Source of the DNA: CASQEL01 sp036655975
GTDB taxonomy: Bacteria; Desulfobacterota; Desulfovibrionia; Desulfovibrionales; Desulfovibrionaceae
Assembly (NCBI GenBank): GCA_036655975.1
Contig: JAVVPD010000107.1
Span: forward strand, 1-6,989
Reading direction: 5' to 3'
DNA length: 6,989 nucleotides
Shown: piece by piece, positions 1 through 6,055 of the stretch
How the letters are laid out: each line of letters begins with the position of its first letter
Position numbering within the stretch: position 1 is the first letter of the stretch
Notes under the pieces: generated by a model
What the model was told of the DNA's origin: nothing
What the model saw: the letters and a program-made list of their open reading frames with translations, nothing else
The model's database searches: none
Translations under genes and position numbers: made by a program

Positions 1-20
1 CAGGTTTCCCGCGCCTTCAC

Positions 21-3000
21 TTATTTTTCTTGGATAAAATTGCGGAGGTCGCGGGAGACTTCAAAGGTACGCAATTCAATGGCGGCGGCTTTTCCAAAGG
101 CGGACTCAGGGGCTTTGGCAACTATTTGCTCCAAAAGAGCCTTGGCCTTGCTATTATTCCCCAATTTACGATAGAGGCGGGCCTCGCGGAAGCGTAATCC
201 GGGATATTCCGCCGAGTCTTCGGGCACAAATTGATTGTAGCGTTCCACCCATTCCAGTGATTCAGGAATGCGATTTCCCACTTCGGTGATATCCATAAGC
301 GACCCCATGGCTTCCTTAATGCGATCCGGGTCAGCCCTATCAGACCGCTCGTCCTGCAAGCGTTGGAATCTGTCCAAGGTATCTACATTGTAGGTATAGG
401 CGGCCTTAATATCACGGCGGCGCTCGGCATCCTTGGCAAGAAAATAGGTGGCGTAGGCCTGTTCGTACAGCGGAATATCATTACGCGCCGCCAATTTTTG
501 CCACAAGGGCAAGGCTTTCTCTGCCAATCCCAAATTTTCTGAAGACAAGGCCAAAGCATAGTCGAGTTGTGAACGCATATTGGCGCTCATGGGCCAATCT
601 TTAACCACTTCCCCCAAGTCAAGCAAAGCATTCCAGTCGGCAGATTGCAGATATTTATTGAAAAAAAGTGTAAAGGCATAGTCGCTGTACACGGGATTTT
701 TGGGGGTCTTCAAAAATTCTGAAAGCAATTCCAGCGCTTTTTCATCGTCTCCGCGCTCAATATAGCCACGGGCAAGGGCGTGACGCATGTTGGGGTCGAG
801 CTGCCCGTAACGTTCGCGCACAAGGGGAAAACCGTTCCAGAGAATAAGAATACGCCCATAATTTTCTTCAGCAAGCGCATTTTTCAACTCTTCTTCAAAA
901 GCACGCATAATCACCAGACGGGCTTGCTCCACATCTTTGTGCTCAGGATAGGCATCGATAAAATCTGCGGCAGCCCCCATAGCGTCGGTATATTCTTTAT
1001 TCCATAATTGCCAAATGGCAAGTTTAAGACCTGCCACGACTGAACGCGGATCTTTAGGATAGTCGCGTATAAGCTCTTTATAGATAACAGGAGGCTTGGG
1101 CGTACTGGACAAAGTAAACACACGAAACATTTCTTCAAGAGTAATAGGAGTATCGTGGATACCCTGCTCCACCAAACGCAATAAAGCCACAGCGGCCCCG
1201 GCGGAATGCGGATAGCGAGAAAGAATTTCTTCAAATATTTCTCGCGCAGCGGGGAGCCTGTCTGTACGCAGGTACAAATCACCAATATTTGCCAGTACCT
1301 TATCATTATTTTTTGCGGTGGGCACAAGATTATAATACAGCCAGTACAATTGCAGTGCGTTTTCCAAGTTATTCATGCGGACTTGGCTTTCAGCCAGCAT
1401 GGTCAGGTAGGTCTGATCCTGCACATAATAACGGGGCCAACGTTTATCAATAAAGTCAGTGATAACAGCCATTTTATCAAGATCATTTTCGGCGTATAAC
1501 GCGCGCGCCAATCCCACAGAGGCTTCACGCAGCACAGACGTTTCGGGATATTCCTGCAAAATTATTTGTAGCGTCTGCACGGCCTGCGCGCTTTTGCCCG
1601 CCTGCACTTGGGCCAGACCCAAATTTTTAAAAGCTACGGGAACATTAATATCATGGGGGAAACGCCGTTTCAAAGCTTTGAAATAGCCTTCAGCTTCTGC
1701 AATGTTGCCCACGTCTAGATGAGCCATACCCAAGCGGAACAAAGCGTCGGGCACACGGGTTGAACGCAGATTCGCGTTCATGGCTTCACTGGTGGTAGCG
1801 GTAATGGGATCAAAACCTTCAAGAGCTTTACCCGCGTATATTGCCGTTGTGGCATCAGCAATATGATACAAAACCTTTTCATGCAGCACGGAACTGAGGG
1901 CTAAACCTTTCAATTCCTGCAAAATAGGCAAGGCCTCCGTAAACTGTGATTTGTCCATTAAGGCTTCTGCTTCCGCCAACATTTTATCCGGCTCCGGCGG
2001 TTTGGGGACGGCTTCGCCTTTTTCATTCACATACACCACAGCACGTGTGGCATTCCCCTGCACCACAGTCCCGTTGACACTTTTGGGCGGGGAGGCGGCT
2101 TGACGCGTTTCGTTCATATTCTGCGGCGAATTGTCCGTGGCTGTGCTTGGGGCGGAAACGGCAGGAGCGGGTAAAGGCAATGCCGTAGCACTCGGTGGGG
2201 ACGCAGTAGCATTTTTGACTGGGGCAGGCGGTACCACCACGGATTCTGCAACAACTTCTGCCACGGGTGCGGCGCTTGGGGGCACACCAAGGGGGGTAAT
2301 GCCCTGACGCACTTCTTGCTTGACGGGGGCTTGCGCGTTGGGAGGCAGGGAATCGCCTTGTGTAGGCTCGGCAGAAGGCGCGTTGGCCTTTTCCGGAGCC
2401 GCCACCGGTGGCGACACCGCCATGGGCGGGGGCACAGTCACGCCTATGGGCAAACGGGTAGACAAGCTATCCTCGTCTCCCCACGCTTCAGGCCCATCAC
2501 TATTGACCGAGGCTCGAATATTTTGGGGTGTCAGAATGCGGCCCCGCCCCCCTTCCGAAGGCGCGAGCGAAGGGGGCGTGGTGGCTTTAGCACCATCGCT
2601 GAGTGAGAGTACCCCCTTGACCATATCTGTCAAAAACCTGCCAGCGCTTTCGCCCAGTTCACCCGGTGTCACTGGAGGGGCTGGGGGCAGGCCCACCGGT
2701 GAGGGAGGCAATGTGTTTTCCCGCAATGATCCACTGGAGGGCATTTCGGGCAAGGCACTGTCATCCCCGCCACCATGAGCCACAGGCACCGGAGACGGTG
2801 CGGACGCATCCTCCACCGGAATTGCGGGAATTGCGGGAACTGCGGGAAGAGACGGGGGAATCAGGGCCAAGCCCTTGGCATTTGTGGGTCTTGATGCCGT
2901 ATTCCGCACCGGAGGGGGCGAAACCACGGGGGTGGCGGGCACGGAGGGCACAACATTTGCCGGCGGGGCTACGGGGGCCTGAGCTACCGGAAGCGCCTGC

Positions 3001-3551
3001 GTAGGCGTATTTTTGGGTTCTAAATTTTGTGCAGCGGACGCAGCTAAAGCTACAGGGCGGGCAGATGCTGGAGCTAATTGCCCCGAGGCTGTCCAACGCG
3101 CGCCCAGAAGATCGGGAAAAATATCAATCACAATCTGACGGGGCGAAGGGCGGGTCACCATATAACCGAAGGCAGAATTGTGCAGGGACAGTTCAATATC
3201 ATTGCCCCGCACGTGCGCGTTCGACACCAAATTTGTCACCCCCGGCGCCGGCCCGCTCAATGCCAATGGCGCCGGCCCTCCCCTCAAGCCCAATGTCAGG
3301 GCATGAGTACCTGTGCGCCCAAAAGAGCGTTCTTTTTCGGCGGAATCCAGCTGAATGGTCAAGCGTTCCCGCCCTGCTGCCAAGGCGCTCCACTGCCACG
3401 TAGCGGCGTGAGCCTTATCAGCAGTAGGCAGCAACAGGCAGGCCGTATACAGCAGAGCCCATGCCCCTGCGCGAAGATTTCGGACTGAACCGAAAGGAAA
3501 AAAAAGTTTCACGCTATTTTTTATGCAAAAATTGTTCCTTACCTCGCCCAC
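21..3551 (-). CDS. Large exported AMIN-like / Pro-rich linker / TPR-repeat envelope protein
   Basis: No specific function is recognised; it is probably a periplasmic scaffold or binding protein. Residues 1-49 look like a signal peptide (basic RNLR, hydrophobic core about 29-42, AHA site at 47-49). Residues 50-152 are a small beta-rich module ending in RQIVIDIF, resembling AMIN domains, which in known proteins bind cell-wall or envelope targets. Residues about 155-515 are low-complexity Pro/Ala/Val linker. Residues about 520-1170 are helical pairs of TPR type, for example 601-634, 637-671, 713-745, 748-782, 922-950 and 1117-1150, several with the inter-repeat YP or FP seen in BamD/YbgF-like TPRs. 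The gene starts 25 bp after the sigma-54 activator and is probably cotranscribed. The start is uncertain: GTG at 3551 has only a weak GGG upstream; GTG at 3512 would give a tidier 36-residue signal peptide but also lacks a Shine-Dalgarno. The stop is TAA at 21-23. The reading frame is certain, the role is not. Confidence 0.85.
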   Translation of the reverse strand: MGEVRNNFCIKNSVKLFFPFGSVRNLRAGAWALLYTACLLLPTADKAHAATWQWSALAAGRERLTIQLDSAEKERSFGRTGTHALTLGLRGGPAPLALSGPAPGVTNLVSNAHVRGNDIELSLHNSAFGYMVTRPSPRQIVIDIFPDLLGARWTASGQLAPASARPVALAASAAQNLEPKNTPTQALPVAQAPVAPPANVVPSVPATPVVSPPPVRNTASRPTNAKGLALIPPSLPAVPAIPAIPVEDASAPSPVPVAHGGGDDSALPEMPSSGSLRENTLPPSPVGLPPAPPVTPGELGESAGRFLTDMVKGVLSLSDGAKATTPPSLAPSEGGRGRILTPQNIRASVNSDGPEAWGDEDSLSTRLPIGVTVPPPMAVSPPVAAPEKANAPSAEPTQGDSLPPNAQAPVKQEVRQGITPLGVPPSAAPVAEVVAESVVVPPAPVKNATASPPSATALPLPAPAVSAPSTATDNSPQNMNETRQAASPPKSVNGTVVQGNATRAVVYVNEKGEAVPKPPEPDKMLAEAEALMDKSQFTEALPILQELKGLALSSVLHEKVLYHIADATTAIYAGKALEGFDPITATTSEAMNANLRSTRVPDALFRLGMAHLDVGNIAEAEGYFKALKRRFPHDINVPVAFKNLGLAQVQAGKSAQAVQTLQIILQEYPETSVLREASVGLARALYAENDLDKMAVITDFIDKRWPRYYVQDQTYLTMLAESQVRMNNLENALQLYWLYYNLVPTAKNNDKVLANIGDLYLRTDRLPAAREIFEEILSRYPHSAGAAVALLRLVEQGIHDTPITLEEMFRVFTLSSTPKPPVIYKELIRDYPKDPRSVVAGLKLAIWQLWNKEYTDAMGAAADFIDAYPEHKDVEQARLVIMRAFEEELKNALAEENYGRILILWNGFPLVRERYGQLDPNMRHALARGYIERGDDEKALELLSEFLKTPKNPVYSDYAFTLFFNKYLQSADWNALLDLGEVVKDWPMSANMRSQLDYALALSSENLGLAEKALPLWQKLAARNDIPLYEQAYATYFLAKDAERRRDIKAAYTYNVDTLDRFQRLQDERSDRADPDRIKEAMGSLMDITEVGNRIPESLEWVERYNQFVPEDSAEYPGLRFREARLYRKLGNNSKAKALLEQIVAKAPESAFGKAAAIELRTFEVSRDLRNFIQEK
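2822..2848 (-). repeat. Three tandem 9-bp units in the TPR-protein linker
   Basis: Plus-strand units TTGCGGGAA, TTGCGGGAA and CTGCGGGAA follow one another and encode the PAVPAIPAIP part of the Pro/Ala linker. Units of three codons keep frame when the number changes, so linker length could vary between strains. Confidence 0.8.
3244..3278 (-). repeat. Direct 11-bp repeat in the AMIN-like domain
   Basis: GGCGCCGGCCC occurs at 3244-3254 and 3268-3278, exactly 24 bp apart, encoding two GPAP steps (GPAPLALSGPAPG, residues about 92-104). It looks like a small in-frame duplication inside a loop of the N-terminal domain. Confidence 0.7.
3524..3539 (-). promoter_or_regulatory. Second sigma-54-like element at the 5' end of the TPR gene
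   Basis: On the minus strand AGGAACAATTTTTGCA has GG and GC 12 bp apart, a full TTGCA -12 half and a partial -24 half (GG, then A and C in place). It lies downstream of the GTG at 3551, so it can only work for the TPR gene if translation begins later, for example at GTG 3512, which would be essentially leaderless. It may be coincidence. Confidence 0.25.
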
Positions 3552-3576
3552 CTAAGCCCAAGACTGCCAGCATGCA

Positions 3577-4626
3577 TCAACCACTCTTCTTTTTGAGTTT
3601 TTCAATCAGGGTTGTTCGCTTAATGCCTAACAATTCCGCTGCCTGATTCTTCACGCCGTCAGATTGATTCAAGGCTTCTTCCAACAGACGTTCTTCCATA
3701 GTGTCCAAAAATTCTTTCAGACCCATCTGGTGTTTGCCCAAATCCGCCAAAGTTGGCCACACAAAGCCCTGACTTGTGCTGACAGGGCAGGGCAAACTTG
3801 CCGCCGTACAGGGCGTGGGGGACGGCGTAGGTTCGGGCAAATCGGCAATATCGCCCACCGCATCCAAAATTTTACGCGGCAAATCCAAAGGCGTGACCAC
3901 ATCAGCGTCCACAAGAATACTGAGGCGCTCCATAAAATTTTCTAATTCGCGCACATTGCCGGGCCAACTATAGGCCGCCAAAATTCTCCGGGTGTCATCC
4001 GTCAGTGCCAGAACAGGGCGTCCTTTTTTTTTGCAGAAACGCTCCAAAAAATAGGCCGCCAGCAGCAATACATCACCACCCCGCTCCCGCAAAGGAGGCA
4101 AGTGCAGCGGAATAACATTGAGCCGATAGTACAGGTCTTCGCGAAAACGCCCCTTGGCGACTTCTTCTTCAAGATCGCGATTGGTGGCCGCGACAATGCG
4201 TACGTCCACTTTTCTGATACCAAAACCGCCCACCCGCTCAATTTCTTTTTCTTGTAACACCCGCAAAATTTTCACTTGCAGGCTCAAATCCATTTCACCA
4301 ATTTCGTCCAAAAAAATACTTCCGCCGTCGGCCATTTCAAAGCGCCCTGTCCGAGTACGGATGGCATGGGTAAAAGCACCCTTTTCATGCCCAAATAACT
4401 CTGATTCCAACAGTTCACGAGGAATTGCACCGCAGTTGATAGGGACAAAAGCTTTGTCCGCACGGGTGCTGTTGGCGTGCAAGGCCCGCACCAACAGTTC
4501 TTTGCCTGTTCCCGATTCACCCGTCACCAGCACAGTGCTGTCTGTGGGAGCCACCTTTAATAATACCCGAAAAACATCAGCTAATGTTGTGCTTTGCCCA
4601 ATAATGCCGCTAGTATTGAGTTCCAT
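3577..4626 (-). CDS. Sigma-54-dependent activator, AAA+ plus FleQ-type HTH, no sensor domain
   Basis: This is a bacterial enhancer-binding protein that hydrolyses ATP to open promoters bound by sigma-54 RNA polymerase. Start ATG 4626 is preferred over a GTG at 4665 because GGAGG ends 4 nt before it; this gives 349 aa. The AAA+ domain starts almost at once: Walker A GESGTGKE (36-43), sigma-54 contact loop GAFTHA (83-88, His replacing the usual Gly), Walker B SIFLDE (103-108), sensor I around T148-N149, arginine-finger region FREDLYYRL (161-169), sensor II WPGNVREL (221-228). A Pro/Ser/Thr-rich linker (about 262-300) leads to a C-terminal Fis-type HTH, with AAELLGIKRTTLIEKLKK closely resembling the FleQ/FlrA DNA-binding end. 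There is no receiver, PAS, GAF or other N-terminal sensor, as in PspF, so control must come from a partner protein or from its level. It lies between a membrane fusion gene and a TPR gene. The family is certain; the target is inferred to include its own operon. Confidence 0.95.
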   Translation of the reverse strand: MELNTSGIIGQSTTLADVFRVLLKVAPTDSTVLVTGESGTGKELLVRALHANSTRADKAFVPINCGAIPRELLESELFGHEKGAFTHAIRTRTGRFEMADGGSIFLDEIGEMDLSLQVKILRVLQEKEIERVGGFGIRKVDVRIVAATNRDLEEEVAKGRFREDLYYRLNVIPLHLPPLRERGGDVLLLAAYFLERFCKKKGRPVLALTDDTRRILAAYSWPGNVRELENFMERLSILVDADVVTPLDLPRKILDAVGDIADLPEPTPSPTPCTAASLPCPVSTSQGFVWPTLADLGKHQMGLKEFLDTMEERLLEEALNQSDGVKNQAAELLGIKRTTLIEKLKKKSG

Positions 4627-4630
4627 GAAT

Positions 4631-4637
4631 CCTCCCC
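4631..4637 (-). promoter_or_regulatory. Ribosome binding site that sets the activator start at 4626
   Basis: GGGGAGG on the minus strand ends 4 nt before ATG 4626. The upstream in-frame GTG at 4665 has no comparable site, and the 13 extra residues it would add precede the conserved start of the AAA+ domain. The shorter form is therefore the better call. Confidence 0.85.
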
Positions 4638-4681
4638 AGAACGAGCGCGCCCCATTGTTCCCCACACTTGCATGCGGGGCA

Positions 4682-4711
4682 CGAATAAAGACTGAAGCTC
4701 CAAGGTGTCAA
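4682..4711 (-). promoter_or_regulatory. Possible sigma-70 promoter in front of the activator gene
   Basis: On the minus strand a perfect TTGACA (4711-4706) is followed after 18 bp by TATTCG (4687-4682), a weak -10 box matching 3 of 6. It lies in the 148-bp gap between the fusion gene and the activator and could give basal, sigma-54-independent expression of the activator. The -35 overlaps the inverted repeat at 4706-4721. The -10 is poor, so the call is tentative. Confidence 0.35.
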
Positions 4712-4721
4712 TACACTGACA
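4706..4721. promoter_or_regulatory. Inverted repeat TGTCA-N6-TGACA, candidate operator
   Basis: TGTCAATACACTGACA is a perfect 5-bp inverted repeat with 6-bp centre, the half-site spacing used by many dimeric regulators. It overlaps the possible -35 box of the activator promoter, where a bound protein would repress. There is no direct evidence of binding. Confidence 0.35.
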
Positions 4722-4774
4722 TCTCAAAAAAAGCCAGAAAAAAACTAGACATTTTTTCAATTTATTGGCGCTTA

Positions 4775-5989
4775 TTATAACCAACGCGACAAAAAAGCGG
4801 GCAATGTTCGCGTCTGTATGCTGACAGTGGCCCCCATACCCAAAAACATATCAGGCCCGCCCCCCTCATGCGGAAGCAATTTCACCCGCACAGGGATAAA
4901 GCCCGCACTCTGGGGGGGCTGGCCCTGCTTTTTACTGGCGGGCGCTTGCAATAATTCCATAATCGCCGCCGTGGCGGGAATAATGGCTTCCACCTCGCCC
5001 TGCAAGCGCTGCTCCGCATAGCTGTCAAGACGCACTGTGCACGCTTGGCCGGGGCGAATGTTGGTGATGTCCTTTTCTGGGAACACCGCCAGAATCCATA
5101 AATCCTCGCCTGTCCCAGATTCGGAGGAAGGACGCAACGGCACTAAGTGCACTACCGCTTGTCCACGCTCAACCCTTTGCCCTGCAACAGCCTGCACCAC
5201 CGCCACACGCCCCGCCACGGGAGCGGTCAAAACGCTCACGTCATCAACAGGAGACGCCACGGGCAGACGTGTTTGCACGGTCTGTGAAGCCGGAGAGCCG
5301 GTATTCTGGGCACGATATTGTTCAATTTCCCGCCGCACCCGCTGCAATTCCCCTTCCACCGCTGTGCGTACCCGGCTGGCTTCTTCCGCTGCGGTACGGG
5401 CATGCTCCATGCGGGCATGGGCGGCAACTTCGGCTTGCTGCACTTTTGCGTATGCGGCCTGACTTTGTAGGCCTTGCGCGTCCATGCTTCGCACCGCCAA
5501 CTGTGCCTTTACATGAGCAGCAACGCTATCTTCAATTATCTTACGACGATTGCTTTCTTCGCCACGGGCCAGCGCAATGCGTTGCACCATGGCAGCTTCC
5601 GCAGCTTCCGCACGGGCCACCCGCTCGGCGGTTTCTTCCATGGTGGGAGGACGCAAGCCCTGCACATTTTGACGAGCTTCCGCCAACGCGTTATGATAAC
5701 TCGTCCCGCTCAAACGCACCAAAGGCTGCCCCGCCTCCACGCTTTGACCTACTTTTACAAGAACCTGCGTGACAGTATCTGTCATGCGCGGTGTAACGGT
5801 ATAGGTACGCCCATCAACCATGGCGGTACTGGCATTCACAACACCTGCCGTCCACCACCACCAGCCGATGCCCGCAAATATTATACACAAAATCACAAAC
5901 AGCCCTATTCCGCGCGCCCAACATGGCTTGCGAGGGGGCTTGACCTGCGGCCAATCCAGTCGTATTCCCTGCTCACTTGATGCGTTCAT
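4775..5989 (-). CDS. EmrA/HlyD-family membrane fusion (periplasmic adaptor) protein
   Basis: Adaptor subunits of this family bridge an inner-membrane exporter and an outer-membrane channel. The 404-aa product has a short basic cytoplasmic tail (1-27), one transmembrane helix (about 28-50, with a WWWW run at 43-46), the first lipoyl half-motif (about 62-93, VKVGQSVEAGQPLVRL), an Ala/Glu/Arg-rich coiled-coil hairpin (about 98-228), the second lipoyl half (251-285, APVAGRVAVVQAVAGQRVERG), and a beta-barrel region (about 296-395, including FPEKDITNIRPGQ, like the EmrA FKETQ..NIRIGQ stretch, and FIPVRVKL). Length and order fit the EmrA type. ATG 5989 is supported by GAGG at spacing 7. It is the first gene of a leftward cluster and has a strong sigma-54 promoter match in front. 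No MFS or ABC transporter and no TolC-like gene is adjacent in the window, which is unusual for this family. Substrate unknown. Confidence 0.93.
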   Translation of the reverse strand: MNASSEQGIRLDWPQVKPPRKPCWARGIGLFVILCIIFAGIGWWWWTAGVVNASTAMVDGRTYTVTPRMTDTVTQVLVKVGQSVEAGQPLVRLSGTSYHNALAEARQNVQGLRPPTMEETAERVARAEAAEAAMVQRIALARGEESNRRKIIEDSVAAHVKAQLAVRSMDAQGLQSQAAYAKVQQAEVAAHARMEHARTAAEEASRVRTAVEGELQRVRREIEQYRAQNTGSPASQTVQTRLPVASPVDDVSVLTAPVAGRVAVVQAVAGQRVERGQAVVHLVPLRPSSESGTGEDLWILAVFPEKDITNIRPGQACTVRLDSYAEQRLQGEVEAIIPATAAIMELLQAPASKKQGQPPQSAGFIPVRVKLLPHEGGGPDMFLGMGATVSIQTRTLPAFLSRWL

Positions 5990-5996
5990 AACTCTA

Positions 5997-6000
5997 CCTC
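5997..6000 (-). promoter_or_regulatory. Ribosome binding site of the membrane fusion gene
   Basis: GAGG on the minus strand lies 7 nt before ATG 5989 and within the short leader predicted from the sigma-54 promoter. It supports the chosen start. Next to it on the same strand, TGTGA is repeated in TGTGACTGTGA (5999-6009); no role is assigned. Confidence 0.7.
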
Positions 6001-6015
6001 ACAGTCACAATAAAA

Positions 6016-6031
6016 TGCATTTTTTATGCCA
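6016..6031 (-). promoter_or_regulatory. Sigma-54 (-24/-12) promoter for the membrane fusion operon
   Basis: Read on the minus strand, the site is TGGCATAAAAAATGCA. Compared with the sigma-54 consensus TGGCACG-N4-TTGCA it keeps all of TGGCA and TGCA, and the GG and GC doublets are exactly 12 bp apart as the factor requires. The predicted transcription start is near 6005, leaving a 16-nt leader that contains the GAGG Shine-Dalgarno of the fusion-protein gene. The second gene of the same cluster encodes a sigma-54 activator, which makes the match more credible. The site sits between two divergent genes, away from coding sequence. Confidence 0.75.
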
Positions 6032-6046
6032 AAAGTTCAACGCGAC

Positions 6047-6050
6047 GGAG
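6047..6050 (+). promoter_or_regulatory. Ribosome binding site that sets the lipoprotein start at 6056
   Basis: GGAG is followed by CTTTC and ATG 6056. This makes the signal peptide begin MRISF, a classical basic then hydrophobic order, and rules against the in-frame ATG at 6026, which lies inside the sigma-54 promoter of the divergent gene. Confidence 0.8.
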
Positions 6051-6055
6051 CTTTC

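Noticed and set aside
2316..3488. Several long open frames on the plus strand opposite the linker and N-terminal domain of the TPR gene
   Set aside because: They lie opposite a GC-rich low-complexity coding region where stops are rare, have odd compositions, and show no ribosome site or recognisable domain.
3557..3571. TGGCA near the end of the activator gene (minus strand TGGCAGTCTTGGGCT) as a sigma-54 promoter for the TPR gene
   Set aside because: The GG and GC doublets are 11, not 12, bp apart, which sigma-54 does not tolerate.
4737..4758. A-run/T-run inverted repeat after the membrane fusion gene as a terminator
   Set aside because: The stem is almost all A-T, so the hairpin would be too weak for intrinsic termination; it may only slow polymerase.
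4154..4780. A 208-codon plus-strand frame opposite the activator gene
   Set aside because: It is the antisense of conserved AAA+ motifs; its Ser/Arg/Thr-rich product has no domain features.
5037..5980. Open frames on the plus strand opposite the membrane fusion gene
   Set aside because: They are Pro/His/Arg/Cys-rich antisense frames of a clear HlyD-family gene with no family signature of their own.
6011..6016. TAAAAT as a -10 box for the lipoprotein gene
   Set aside because: It matches 5 of 6, but no acceptable -35 is found at 16-18 bp upstream, so I do not call a promoter for this gene.
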